From: Pseudolabrys sp. FHR47
GTDB lineage: Bacteria; Pseudomonadota; Alphaproteobacteria; Rhizobiales; Xanthobacteraceae
Direction: 5' to 3'
NCBI RefSeq assembly: GCF_005153485.1
Contig: NZ_CP039740.1
Coordinates: 186,001 to 250,000, forward strand
Length of the DNA: 64,000 nt
The position numbers were made by a program, and so were the translations under genes. The notes under the pieces were generated by a model that had not been told where the DNA came from, searched no databases, and was given only the letters and a program-made list of their open reading frames with translations. The first letter of the stretch is position 1; each line of letters starts with the position of its first letter. Positions 17,539 through 28,153 of this stretch are shown piece by piece.

Positions 17539-18462
17539 ATGAAGGGACATCGCATCGGCCTCGCTCTCGGCAGCGGATCGGCGCGCGGCTGGTCACATAT
17601 CGGCGTCATCGAAGCGTTGAAAGACGCCGGCATCGAACCCGACATTGTTTGCGGAACCTCATTCGGCGCGATTGTCGGCGCGGCTTGCGTCACGCAACGA
17701 CTCTCCGCGCTCAAGGACTTCGCTGAATCGCTGACCTGGTCCGGCATCGTCAGTCTGCTCGACGTCAGCCTGATCCGCGGCGGACTGATCGACGGCAAAG
17801 CGATCGTCAAACTGCTGCAAAAGCTCGGCATCGATGTGCCCATCGAGACATGCGCGAAACCATTCGCGGCAATCGCAACCGATCTCGAAACCGGCCGCGA
17901 AGTCTGGCTGCGCGAAGGCCCAATCGCTGACGCCGTGCGCGCGTCAATCACACTTCCTGGTATCCTCAGCCCCGTGCATCACGGCGGCCGTTGGCTGGTC
18001 GATGGAGGACTGGTCAATCCGGTGCCCGTATCGACGTGCCGGGCGCTCGGCGCCGATACTGTGATCGCCGTCGACCTCAACGGCGATATCATGGGCCGCC
18101 GTTTCAACGCCCCAGCCGTTCAACAGCCGCTCACAGAGACAGCGGAAATGCCGCCCGAATTTCTGCGCGGCCTGCTGGCGAATGTGCCGCCGTCCTTAAG
18201 AGAGCAGGCCTCCGCAATCGCTCCGAAGCTGTTCCGCTCCGCGCCCGCACGGCCCGCCTATTTCGATGTCCTCGCCAACTCGATCAATATCATGCAGCAC
18301 CACATCACCCGTTCGCGGCTGGCCGGCGATCCGCCTGATGTCATCCTGGCGCCGCGACTGCGTCACATTGGCTTGATGGAATTCCATCGCGCGCCGGAAG
18401 CCATCGCCGAAGGCCGCGCCTGTGTCGACCAGGCGATGCCTGCGTTGCGGCGCTACATCTGA
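17539..18462 (+). CDS. Patatin-like phospholipase (RssA/YlbK type)
   Basis: Serine acyl hydrolase with a Ser-Asp dyad, probably acting on membrane phospholipids. The oxyanion motif GSGSARGWSHIG (residues 11-22) lies near the start. The nucleophile elbow is GTSFG with Ser41. The catalytic Asp155 is in VDGGLVNPVP. At 307 residues it matches small bacterial RssA-like patatins. No signal peptide is visible, so it is probably cytoplasmic or peripheral. No neighbouring gene suggests a specific pathway. Confidence 0.88.
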   Translation: MKGHRIGLALGSGSARGWSHIGVIEALKDAGIEPDIVCGTSFGAIVGAACVTQRLSALKDFAESLTWSGIVSLLDVSLIRGGLIDGKAIVKLLQKLGIDVPIETCAKPFAAIATDLETGREVWLREGPIADAVRASITLPGILSPVHHGGRWLVDGGLVNPVPVSTCRALGADTVIAVDLNGDIMGRRFNAPAVQQPLTETAEMPPEFLRGLLANVPPSLREQASAIAPKLFRSAPARPAYFDVLANSINIMQHHITRSRLAGDPPDVILAPRLRHIGLMEFHRAPEAIAEGRACVDQAMPALRRYI

Positions 18463-18479
18463 AAACAAACGAAAGCCTG

Positions 18480-18869
18480 CTATAGCGCCTTCCCCACATA
18501 GGCCATGCACTCCAGCTCCAGCTGCGCGCCAAGCGCAAGGCCATTGCAGCCGAAGGCCGAGCGCGCGGGCAGGCGGGTGGGATCGAAATAGCTGACATAG
18601 ACCTTGTTGAAGTCGCCCCACTTCGACATGTCGGCCATCATCACCGTCACCTTGAAGACGTCGGCAAAGGTGAGGCCGTTTTCCTTCAGCACGGCACCAA
18701 TGTTCTCCATGGTCTGCCGCGCCTCGGCTTCCATGCCGCCCGGCACCAGTTCGAGCGTACCCGGCTTGTTACCGAGCTGACCCGACAAATAGAACACGTC
18801 GCCAACCTGGACGGCCTGGCTGAACGGCAGCTTCAAGGCTTGAGCCGCAGGCGAATTGATGAATTTCAC
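18480..18869 (-). CDS. RidA family (YjgF/YER057c/UK114) protein
   Basis: A small protein related to the enamine/imine deaminase RidA, which clears reactive 2-aminoacrylate-type intermediates. The chosen GTG start gives 129 residues beginning MKFINSPAAQALKLPFSQAV and has AAAGGACG just upstream; the longer frame has no ribosome-binding site. Family features include VGDVFYLSGQLG, EARQTMENIGAVL and the C-terminal PARSAFGCNGLALGAQLELE, whose Arg corresponds to the substrate-carboxylate-binding arginine. It is convergent with the patatin gene (17-bp gap). Confidence 0.88.
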   Translation of the reverse strand: MKFINSPAAQALKLPFSQAVQVGDVFYLSGQLGNKPGTLELVPGGMEAEARQTMENIGAVLKENGLTFADVFKVTVMMADMSKWGDFNKVYVSYFDPTRLPARSAFGCNGLALGAQLELECMAYVGKAL

Positions 18870-19012
18870 GGATGTTCGTCCTTTCTTGCCCGTCCCGATC
18901 CTACGCAATTTCGCTTAGTTGAATTTTGTCGAATGACGCGTCTCATAAACGAGTCTCATAAACGGGGCCCAATCCAAGCCGCGCCCGGTGGTAAATTACA
19001 GGCGGATCGACA

Positions 19013-20614
19013 ATGGCAAAATGCTTCCTGATGACGTCGGCGATAAGCCTTGCTCTGCTGGCCGGTTCGCCCGCCCTTGCGCAGAAGAACGATCCCTCCG
19101 TCGTGCGCACCGCCTCAGGTCCGGTGCGCGGTGTCATCCATGACGGCATGCGAGAATTCAAAGGCATTCCCTATGCGCAGCCGCCGGTCGGGGACCTGCG
19201 CTGGACGCTTCCCAAACCTGCGAAGCCGTGGAAAGAGGTGCGCGACGCCACCAAATATGGCGGCGCCTGTCCGCAGGTGTCGCGCTTCGGTCTCACCGAG
19301 GCGAGCAACGACGAAGACTGCCTGACGCTCAACATCACCGCGCCGTATGACGGCAAGCCTTCGCGAAAGAAGCCGGTGTTCGTCTGGATCCATGGCGGCC
19401 AGTTCGTCGGCGGCGCAAGCTCGCTCTATCCGCTTGGCAATCTGGCGACCGCCGGCGATCTCGTCGTCGTGTCGCTCAACTATCGGCTCGGTGTGTTCGG
19501 GTTTATGGCGCATCCGGGCTTCGGCAAAGACTATAACGGCGGCTACGGCCTGAAGGATCAGCGCCTGGCGCTCGCCTGGGTGAAAAAGAATATCGCCTCC
19601 TTCGGCGGCGACCCCAACAACGTCACCATCGCGGGCGAATCGGCCGGCGGCGCCGGCGTCTGCATGCATCTGATCGCGCCCAGAGAGACGCGCGGGCTGT
19701 TCAACCGCGTGATCATGCAGAGCGCCGGCTGCGCCACGCCGCTGCATACGGTCACGGAAGCCGAGAAGATCGGCGAGGCCGTCGCCAAGGCGGTCGGCTG
19801 CACCGATGCCAAAACGGCCGTCGCCTGCATGCGCAAGAAACCGGTCGCCGAACTGACCGAAGCCGCCACCAAGGCTGCCGGCAGCGATCTCATGGCCTAT
19901 GCGCCGCCGATCGGCGCCAAGACCGTGCCGCTGCAGGGCGCGGAGGCGTTCCGCACCGGCCAGTTCGTACGCGTACCGGTGATGAATGGCGGCACGCGCG
20001 ACGAGATGCGGCTTTATCTCGCCTATGAGGTTCAGGCCGGCGAAAAGATCACCGCCGACAATTATGCCGACAAGATCAAGGCCATCTACGGCGACAATGC
20101 CGGCGCCATTGTGAAAATGTATCCGGCGGCGAACTATTCGTCGCCGGCCGCCGCGCTCGGCACCGTGATGTCGGACTTCCATCCGACCGTGGGGCTGAAC
20201 AACTGCATCTATCTCGAGCAGGGAAAGCTGATGCGCAAACGCGTGCCGGTCCATGAACTGGTGTTCGGCGACCGCGACGCGCCGCCGGTGACCACCGATC
20301 CGGGCTTCGAAATGGGCGCCGTCCACTCGTCCGAGCTGCCGTATTTCTTCCCGCACTTCGACAACACGTCGAAGGTGGCAGGACCGGACCTCAAGCCGGC
20401 CTCGCTCGCGCTCGCCAAGCAGATGACGGCCTACTGGACGAGCTTCGCGCGGACGAGCAAGCCGGTGGCGAAGGACGGACCGACCTGGCCGCTATTCAAG
20501 GCCGATGGCGATGTGATGCGCTTCGATCCCGGCAAAGTGGGGCCGTTCGACGCCGCAGTTGCGCATAACTGCGCATTCTGGAAGAAGCTGTATCCGACTT
20601 ATCTGACGCAATAG
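19013..20614 (+). CDS. Secreted carboxylesterase type B
   Basis: Alpha/beta-hydrolase of the cholinesterase/carboxylesterase family that hydrolyses esters of unknown identity. A Sec signal peptide covers residues 1-23, ending ALA before QKNDPS. Family hallmarks follow: FKGIPYAQPPVGDLRW, EDCLTLN, the oxyanion segment WIHGGQF and the nucleophile elbow TIAGESAGGAG with Ser210. The later GAVHSSELPYFF supplies the catalytic-type histidine region. It has 533 residues, typical of the family. It is probably periplasmic or secreted. Confidence 0.92.
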   Translation: MAKCFLMTSAISLALLAGSPALAQKNDPSVVRTASGPVRGVIHDGMREFKGIPYAQPPVGDLRWTLPKPAKPWKEVRDATKYGGACPQVSRFGLTEASNDEDCLTLNITAPYDGKPSRKKPVFVWIHGGQFVGGASSLYPLGNLATAGDLVVVSLNYRLGVFGFMAHPGFGKDYNGGYGLKDQRLALAWVKKNIASFGGDPNNVTIAGESAGGAGVCMHLIAPRETRGLFNRVIMQSAGCATPLHTVTEAEKIGEAVAKAVGCTDAKTAVACMRKKPVAELTEAATKAAGSDLMAYAPPIGAKTVPLQGAEAFRTGQFVRVPVMNGGTRDEMRLYLAYEVQAGEKITADNYADKIKAIYGDNAGAIVKMYPAANYSSPAAALGTVMSDFHPTVGLNNCIYLEQGKLMRKRVPVHELVFGDRDAPPVTTDPGFEMGAVHSSELPYFFPHFDNTSKVAGPDLKPASLALAKQMTAYWTSFARTSKPVAKDGPTWPLFKADGDVMRFDPGKVGPFDAAVAHNCAFWKKLYPTYLTQ

Positions 20615-20672
20615 GATCGTTGGCTTCACCGGCGAAGCGGCCCGTGCCGTTTCCCGTTATCGATCGGCATCC

Positions 20673-21050
20673 ATGCTCGACCTTCTCGCTTCCAGCATCA
20701 TCGCGGTTTTCACCGGACTCCTCAGCGTACCCACGCCGGCCGCGACGCCCATCGGGCTCTGGCAGCGCGCCGACATGTCCATCGAGGCGCGATTCTATGC
20801 GTGCAACGACAAGCTCTGCGCCCGCATCACGGAGACCAAATCGAAAAGCCGGCAGGTCCGGAACGGCACGATGCTGGTTCAGAGCGCCGCGCTGACTTCT
20901 CACAACATGTGGGAAGGCCCTGTCCTGGAGATCGAAAGCGGCAGCATGATCGCCGGCGTCATCACCATGAACGGCCGCGACATCCTCAACGTGAAAAGCT
21001 GCACCGCTCTGGTGCTTTGCCGCGTCGAGACCTGGAACCGCGTCAAGTAA
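20673..21050 (+). CDS. DUF2147-like exported protein (copy 1)
   Basis: A 125-residue protein with an N-terminal hydrophobic signal ending near TPAAT. A small beta-rich domain follows with the DUF2147 pattern: PIGLWQRADMSIEARFYACNDKLCARIT, then GSMIAGVITMNGRDILNVKSC and VETWNRVK. The two cysteine pairs (ACNDKLC and SCTALVLC) suggest disulfides in the periplasm. The next gene is a paralogue with the same pattern. The function of DUF2147 is not established. Confidence 0.75.
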   Translation: MLDLLASSIIAVFTGLLSVPTPAATPIGLWQRADMSIEARFYACNDKLCARITETKSKSRQVRNGTMLVQSAALTSHNMWEGPVLEIESGSMIAGVITMNGRDILNVKSCTALVLCRVETWNRVK

Positions 21051-21178
21051 ACGCCTCCCGGTTCCGGCGTATCGCGACATAACCTTGTGCCGCACTGCGC
21101 AAACGATTGTGCGCGGCACACACCCGGCACGGACCGTTTCTCCTGCTAGACTGACCATAACGACAACAGGAGGAAACG

Positions 21179-21568
21179 ATGGCCGGGACCATCTCACGCG
21201 TCGCGTCGCGCATTGCCGCCGCGTCAATACTTGTCAGCTTCTCCACGTCCGCTTTCGCCAATGACCCTACCGGAACGTGGGTGCGGCCTTCGACCGGCAC
21301 GCAGGTGAACTTCTACAATTGCGGCAGCAAACTTTGCGCCCGTATCACCGCTGTCAAGGATCAGACGCGCAAGAACACGATCGGCACGGTGATCATGAAA
21401 GGCGCGGCAAAGTCAGGCGACAACACCTGGAAGGGCGACCTGCTCAACACCGAAAACGGCAAGACCTATTCCGGCGTCGTCACGCTCGAAAGCGCCAATG
21501 CGCTGAACCTGAAAGGCTGCGTCGCCATGGTGATGTGCAGCGGCGAGACCTGGCAAAGGGTGAGGTAG
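21179..21568 (+). CDS. DUF2147-like exported protein (copy 2)
   Basis: A 129-residue paralogue of the preceding gene. A signal peptide ends at SAFA before NDPTGTW. The domain has DPTGTWVRPSTGTQVNFYNC, then CGSKLCARIT, GKTYSGVVTLESANALNLKGC and GETWQRVR, aligning with copy 1 along its whole length. AGGAGG lies 5-6 nt before the ATG. The tandem arrangement indicates local duplication, and the sequence divergence suggests an old one. Confidence 0.8.
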   Translation: MAGTISRVASRIAAASILVSFSTSAFANDPTGTWVRPSTGTQVNFYNCGSKLCARITAVKDQTRKNTIGTVIMKGAAKSGDNTWKGDLLNTENGKTYSGVVTLESANALNLKGCVAMVMCSGETWQRVR

Positions 21569-21590
21569 AGCGCGCTTCACTTTCTTCCTT

Positions 21591-21739
21591 CCCTCTCCCC
21601 TTGAGGGAGAGGGTGGATCGCCGAGCGCAGCGAAGGCGAGCCGGGAGAGGGGTCGGCGCAAAGCGCTAGCACTGACCCCTCTCCCGCCCTCGTTCGGCTT
21701 CGCCTCCACTCGGGCACCCTCTCCCTCAAGGGGAGAGGG
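21591..21739. repeat. Long palindromic intergenic repeat, family A (copy A2)
   Basis: A 149-bp palindrome with perfect 25-nt terminal arms (21591-21615 and 21715-21739). The inner arms contain GGGAGAGGGGTC facing GACCCCTCTCCC, and small hairpins in the interior resemble GAGCGCAGCGAAGGC. It lies between the DUF2147 pair and the DUF255 gene. Confidence 0.93.
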
Positions 21740-21794
21740 GAAACGTGAACGCCGCAACGCTTGTTCATCGCACTGACGTTGTTACTTTACATCT

Positions 21795-23843
<2,049 letters not shown>

Positions 23844-23845
23844 GC

Positions 23846-23950
23846 CGTCGTCCCGGGCGGCTGAGCGCAGCGAAGGAGACCCCGGGACCCATAAGCCGCG
23901 CACTATCGAGAGCATACGGCGTATGGGTCCCCGCCTTCGCGGGGACGACG
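23846..23950. repeat. Palindromic repeat, family C (copy C2)
   Basis: A 105-bp palindrome between convergent genes. CGTCGTCCCGGG at the left faces GGGGACGACG at the right. The inner arms GGGACCCATA and TATGGGTCCC are complementary. It may serve as a two-way transcript end. Confidence 0.85.
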
Positions 23951-23955
23951 CGAAA

Positions 23956-26286
23956 TCAGCCGGCCTTCTTCATCGCCTTGCGCTCGCCAAGCCACCCGCT
24001 CCACGGCTCCGGCGCAATCAAACCCTCGCTGATGCGCACCGGCCAGATGACATTGTTGGCATCCATGCGGCCGATGACCGACGGTTTGTGCAGATGCTGA
24101 TTGTCCGGATCGAGCCGGACGTCGAAGCCCGACGGCGCGCGAATGGTGCGGCCGGCCAGTGCGCGGCGCACGGCCTGCGTCTCGGTGGTGCCGGCGGCCA
24201 TCACCGCCTGAACCCAGAGATTGAAGCCGATCCAGGTCGCTTCCATCGGATCGTTGGTCAGCGCCTTGTCGTCGCCGGTGAAGCGGCGCCACTCGGCGAT
24301 GAAATCGCGGTTCTCCGGCGTGTCCAGTGTCTGCAGATAATTCCACGCCACCATGTGACCGATCAGGTTGCGCTCGTGCAGCGCCGGCATCTCGGCTTCA
24401 CCTAGTGACAGGCTCATCACCGGCAGAATATCGGCATCGAGACCTTGCCGCGCACGTTCGCGGAAAAAGTGAACGTTGGAGTCGCCCGACAAAGTCGCGA
24501 TGATGGCGCCATCCTTGCCGCAGAACTTGCGGATGCGATAAACGGCGTCGCGCCATTTGGTCTCGTTGAACGGCGTATACATCTCATCGACCGCATCATC
24601 GCCGATATTGTGCGCGCCCTTGAGATAATTGCGAATGATGGCGTTGGTGGTGCGGGGATAGACGTAATCGGTTCCCACCAGGAAGAAACGGCGACGGCCG
24701 AGCCCGATGAGATGATCAACCGCGGGCAACGCCTGCTGCTGCGGCGTGGCGCCCGTATAGACGACATGAGCCGACTGCTCCTGCCCCTCGTACTGACTGG
24801 GATAGAATAGAAGGCCGTCATATTGCGCCAGCACCGGAAGCACCTGCTGACGCGAGGCCGAGGTCCAACAGCCGAAGATTGCCGCAGCCTTGTGATCGCG
24901 CAGCAGGCTTGTCGCCTGGTCGGCATAGGCTTTCACGTCCGAGCGCGGATCCATGATCGCGGCCTCGACCGGTCGGCCGAGCAGGCCGCCGGCCTCGTTG
25001 AGTTTCTCGATCAGCATCACCAGCATCTGCTGCAGCGGACGTTCGCTGGCGGTCAGCGTGCCGGATAGCGAATGCAGGATGCCGACCTTGATCGAGCCGT
25101 GGTCGAGATCGGAGAAATAGCGGGTGACCGACGCCGTCAGGGATTGAGCGCGGGTGATGAGGTCGGCGGCGGTCGAAAGAACGGCATCGCCGGCGTCGGC
25201 AACATCCGTAACGACGGCGCGGATGCTGGGCAGCGCCTCGTTCACGGTGACGGCGACCTTGCGGGCGTCGGTGCCGATGTGATCGAGCTTGGCGATCTGC
25301 TCTTCCATCAATCGCGTCACGTTCTCGTTGACCTTGCTCATGGCCGCGACGCTCTGATCGACCGCCACAATGGCTTCAGCGGCTTCGGTCACTGCGGCCT
25401 GGATGTCATGCACCTGCGTCGCGACTTCCTTGGTCGCCATTTCGGTTCGGCGCGACAGTTCCTTGACTTCGGCGGCGACCACCGCGAAACCGCGGCCGTA
25501 TTCGCCGGCGCGAGCGGCCTCGATGGTGGCGTTGAGCGCCAGCAGGGACGTCTGCTGCGCGATCGCCTGGATGAGCTTGATCACCTGCTCGATGCGGGAA
25601 GCCGCGAGGCCGAGATTGCGCATGGTCTCGTCGGCGCGCGAAAGCTCTGTGACGGTCCGCGTCGTCGCGGCGCGAGCTTCATCGACCTGGCGAGACGACG
25701 TCACGGCCAGTGCTTGCACGTCACGCGCCGCGGCCGCAACGCCGGCGACTTCCTCCGCGGCAGTCGCCGCGGCGTCGGACGAATACATCACCTGCTGCGC
25801 CATCAGCCGATTGGTCTGCGCCAGTTCGTCGGCGGTGTCGCGAATGCGTTCGCCGGCCATGGTGAAGGCATTGACGACATCGTCGATGGCGCGGCGAAAA
25901 TTCCCGGTGAAGAAATGACGGCCAGCATGGTGCAGGCGCGCTTCGGTTTCGCGGCGGCTCTGATCGACCGACAATGTGTCAGCCTCGATCAAGGCGGCGC
26001 GAATCCGGCTCGCCGTGTCGCCGAAATTCCGGATGGCCCCGTCGCCGATGCGCTCCGGCAGGCTGGTGTAGCGGTCACCGCCGGCAATGGCACCGATCGA
26101 GGTCGTGATCGCGGCGAGACGGCTTTCGGCAAAAGACCCGACGGCCAGTGCGCTGGCAAGTGCGGCGGCCAGCGCAATCCAGATAGAACCCGACAGATAG
26201 AACGCCCCGACCACTGCGGTGCAGACAATAAACACCGGCACCGCGATCCACAGGGCAGGCCGCGGAATTCGAAAACGGGCGGACAT
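23956..26286 (-). CDS. Methyl-accepting chemotaxis protein fused to a UrtA/AmiC-type ligand-binding domain
   Basis: A fusion of about 776 residues. Two membrane helices lie near residues 9-30 and 35-55, separated by only a few residues. A coiled MCP signalling region follows, with the conserved hairpin tip [20 protein letters not shown] near residue 245. From about residue 396 ([14 protein letters not shown]) to the end is a type I periplasmic-binding fold of the urea/amide/branched-amino-acid kind, with [16 protein letters not shown] and [12 protein letters not shown] as in UrtA and AmiC. With both helices at the N-terminus, the binding domain is predicted to be cytoplasmic. No transporter gene adjoins. 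The start at 26286 was chosen by the basic residues before the first helix; an in-frame ATG 30 codons earlier is possible. Confidence 0.85.
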   Translation of the reverse strand: MSARFRIPRPALWIAVPVFIVCTAVVGAFYLSGSIWIALAAALASALAVGSFAESRLAAITTSIGAIAGGDRYTSLPERIGDGAIRNFGDTASRIRAALIEADTLSVDQSRRETEARLHHAGRHFFTGNFRRAIDDVVNAFTMAGERIRDTADELAQTNRLMAQQVMYSSDAAATAAEEVAGVAAAARDVQALAVTSSRQVDEARAATTRTVTELSRADETMRNLGLAASRIEQVIKLIQAIAQQTSLLALNATIEAARAGEYGRGFAVVAAEVKELSRRTEMATKEVATQVHDIQAAVTEAAEAIVAVDQSVAAMSKVNENVTRLMEEQIAKLDHIGTDARKVAVTVNEALPSIRAVVTDVADAGDAVLSTAADLITRAQSLTASVTRYFSDLDHGSIKVGILHSLSGTLTASERPLQQMLVMLIEKLNEAGGLLGRPVEAAIMDPRSDVKAYADQATSLLRDHKAAAIFGCWTSASRQQVLPVLAQYDGLLFYPSQYEGQEQSAHVVYTGATPQQQALPAVDHLIGLGRRRFFLVGTDYVYPRTTNAIIRNYLKGAHNIGDDAVDEMYTPFNETKWRDAVYRIRKFCGKDGAIIATLSGDSNVHFFRERARQGLDADILPVMSLSLGEAEMPALHERNLIGHMVAWNYLQTLDTPENRDFIAEWRRFTGDDKALTNDPMEATWIGFNLWVQAVMAAGTTETQAVRRALAGRTIRAPSGFDVRLDPDNQHLHKPSVIGRMDANNVIWPVRISEGLIAPEPWSGWLGERKAMKKAG

Positions 26287-26415
26287 TCCAAGCTCAACGA
26301 TGAGAGAATTTCGCCGATGAAACTCGCTCGAATATGGTTTCCAAATTCTTTCGCAGGTGCGGAAACACCGCATCAATTGTCAGCAAACGCGCTCAAGTTT
26401 TAGGCGCGACGGAAT

Positions 26416-27375
26416 TCAGCGAGTCTTTCTTCCATCTTTCGCCGCCGGCCCTCTGATTCCGCTCCAGTCGAGCGCGGCAATCTCGTCCTTGATCCATTGC
26501 CGGAACGCCTCCGCGGCCGCCGACCGCTTCCGATTTTTCGGGCGGACCAGGTAAAACGCGCGGCTGGATTCCAGTGCGAGCGGAAACGGCATGACAAGGT
26601 GGCCGCTGCGCAAATCGTCGTACGCCAGCATGTCATAAGCCAGCAGCACACCGGCGCCCTCGCATGCCGCGTCGAGCGCATGATCGGCGCTGTTGAAACG
26701 CAGGCCACGCCGCACATCGACCTCGCCGACTCCGGCTGTCCTGAACCAGATGTTCCAGTCCGGCCGCGCAACAAGAGCCGGCAGCGACTCGTCGTGAATA
26801 AGCCGAACCCCAGCCAGATCGTCGGGTCCGCGGATCGGCCCGTGCTTTTCCAGCAGACGCGGGCTGCAGACCGGCACGAAGAAAAGTTCGCCCAGGCTGT
26901 CGCCTTCGAGCGCCGAATCCAGCTTCGGAGGCACCGCCATGTTGCGCACCGCCATGTCGATGCCGTCATTGACGAAATTGGCGTTGCTGGCGGTCGCTGA
27001 AATCCGGATGTCGAAGTCGGGATAGGCGGCGGCGAAACGATAAAGCCGCGGCACCAGCCATTTCGCGGTCAGGCCCGGCGACGTACTGAGAACAAGAACG
27101 CGCTCGTTCTGCGTCGTGTCGAACGATGCCACGGCGTCGCGGATATGGGCAAAGCCGGTTTGCAGTCCCGGATAGAGCTGCTTGCCGGCCGCCGTGAGCG
27201 CGACCGAACGCACGCGGCGTTCGAACAGCTTCACGCCCAGCATCTCCTCCAGTGCGCGGATCTGGTGGCTGAGAGCGCCGGGTGTGACGTTCAGCTCACC
27301 GGCGGCCTGGGTCAGGCTCAGGTGACGCGCCGCCGCCTCGAAGGCACGCAGCGCGGAAAGCGGGGGCATGGCCAT
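26416..27375 (-). CDS. LysR-family regulator, GcvA-like
   Basis: A transcription factor of 319 residues. The N-terminal winged helix-turn-helix reads LSALRAFEAAARHLSLTQAA followed by NVTPGALSHQIRALEE, close to GcvA/AmpR-type LysR proteins. The effector-binding domain starts near residue 90 with VLSTSPGLTAKWLVPRL, also GcvA-like. The gene is divergent from a 78-residue gene. The 134-bp gap between their start codons contains two TTGAG-N5-CTCAA palindromes, which are good candidates for its binding sites, so self-regulation and control of the small gene are likely. Confidence 0.9.
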   Translation of the reverse strand: MAMPPLSALRAFEAAARHLSLTQAAGELNVTPGALSHQIRALEEMLGVKLFERRVRSVALTAAGKQLYPGLQTGFAHIRDAVASFDTTQNERVLVLSTSPGLTAKWLVPRLYRFAAAYPDFDIRISATASNANFVNDGIDMAVRNMAVPPKLDSALEGDSLGELFFVPVCSPRLLEKHGPIRGPDDLAGVRLIHDESLPALVARPDWNIWFRTAGVGEVDVRRGLRFNSADHALDAACEGAGVLLAYDMLAYDDLRSGHLVMPFPLALESSRAFYLVRPKNRKRSAAAEAFRQWIKDEIAALDWSGIRGPAAKDGRKTR

Positions 27376-27392
27376 GGGACAGGCACCTATAC

Positions 27393-27407
27393 TTGAGATT
27401 ACCTCAA
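27393..27407. promoter_or_regulatory. Palindrome 1, candidate LysR operator
   Basis: TTGAGATTACCTCAA: 5-nt perfect arms around a 5-nt spacer. It starts 18 bp upstream of the LysR start codon and has the T-N11-A type geometry used by LysR regulators. A second copy lies 63 bp away, centre to centre 78 bp. Confidence 0.65.
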
Positions 27408-27470
27408 CTATCGCCTGAGACCTTATCCTTTGTCAGACTGATCTAACAGCGCGAATGTGGCTTTCGACAG

Positions 27471-27485
27471 TTGAGCTTTCCTCAA
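27471..27485. promoter_or_regulatory. Palindrome 2, candidate LysR operator
   Basis: TTGAGCTTTCCTCAA, with the same arms and spacing as palindrome 1, extended by one base pair on each side (G...C). It lies 25 bp before the ATG of the divergent small gene, where it could overlap the core promoter. Confidence 0.65.
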
Positions 27486-27509
27486 CAAATCGAACCATGG
27501 AGGTCCACC

Positions 27510-27746
27510 ATGACCATCGCCCGACCGCTCGGCTTTCAAATCATCGCAGTTCCGGCCGCCACCAGCCCGGCGCCGAAGCACAACCTGTTGCGCCGCCTGT
27601 ACGACCGCCTGATCGAAACGCGCGAACACCGCGCCCAGCGCACCGTGGATGAGTACGTCGCGCGCCAGGGCGGCCGCCTGACCGACAGCATGGAGCGTGA
27701 AATCGGCGAACGCCTCTTCGATGGCGGCGTGAAGTTTCGTTCGTAG
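27510..27746 (+). CDS. Small hypothetical protein divergent from the LysR gene
   Basis: A 78-residue protein starting MTIARPLGFQIIAVPAATSP. The ATG has GGAGG 7-8 nt upstream; the longer frame begins inside the second palindrome and is unlikely. The C-terminal half is charged and predicted helical (LYDRLIETREHRAQRTVDEY, then RLTDSMEREIGERLF). No domain is recognised. Divergence from a LysR regulator across two shared palindromes suggests that it is the regulated target. Confidence 0.7.
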   Translation: MTIARPLGFQIIAVPAATSPAPKHNLLRRLYDRLIETREHRAQRTVDEYVARQGGRLTDSMEREIGERLFDGGVKFRS

Positions 27747-28153
27747 GAAAATGCCATCGCCTGTGCGGACCCCTCTCAACCGCACGCGCGTGAGGCCACC
27801 CGTAGTTCCCCTCCGGGTGGCCCAGAGATCGCTCGCATAACGCGAGCGGTCTCTTGTCTTTTCAAGCAGGGGCCCGCCGGCCACCCACGGACCGGCAAGC
27901 TTGCCGAACGAGTTAATAGTCTATGACCGGCTGGGCGGGCGAGCGTCCAGTGAAACTTCTCGTATTAGTCCTATCTATTTGTTATAATAAGATTTTTAGG
28001 CCGCTACGACGGCATATTATAAAATTTGTTGTACCTTACTTCTACAACCTGCGCATGTAAATCTTAACGGTATTTTTGGGCGCCGAATCCAACCCTCCCG
28101 CGTATGTCTGCCTCAGCACGCGCTGTGGTCGTTACAACGGAAGGCTGTATTCC
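27747..28153. other. 407-bp gap without a gene
   Basis: It contains two strong hairpins (27794-27822 and 27824-27854) at the end of the small gene, then an AT-rich stretch at about 27955-28075 that is the likely promoter and leader of the PAP2 gene. No supportable reading frame was found. Confidence 0.6.
27794..27862 (+). terminator. Double hairpin terminator after the small gene
   Basis: The first stem GGCCACCCG / CGGGTGGCC (27794-27802 and 27814-27822) has perfect 9-bp pairing. The second stem AGAGATCGCTCGC / GCGAGCGGTCTCT (27824-27836 and 27842-27854) has 13 pairs including one G-U. It is followed by TGTCTTTTC. Together they look like a rho-independent end for the small gene. Confidence 0.7.

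Noticed and set aside
19115..20356. A 413-codon open frame opposite the carboxylesterase
   Set aside because: Shadow of the real gene, without motifs.
25072..26403. A 443-codon plus-strand frame opposite the MCP fusion
   Set aside because: Shadow frame; the minus strand carries clear MCP motifs.
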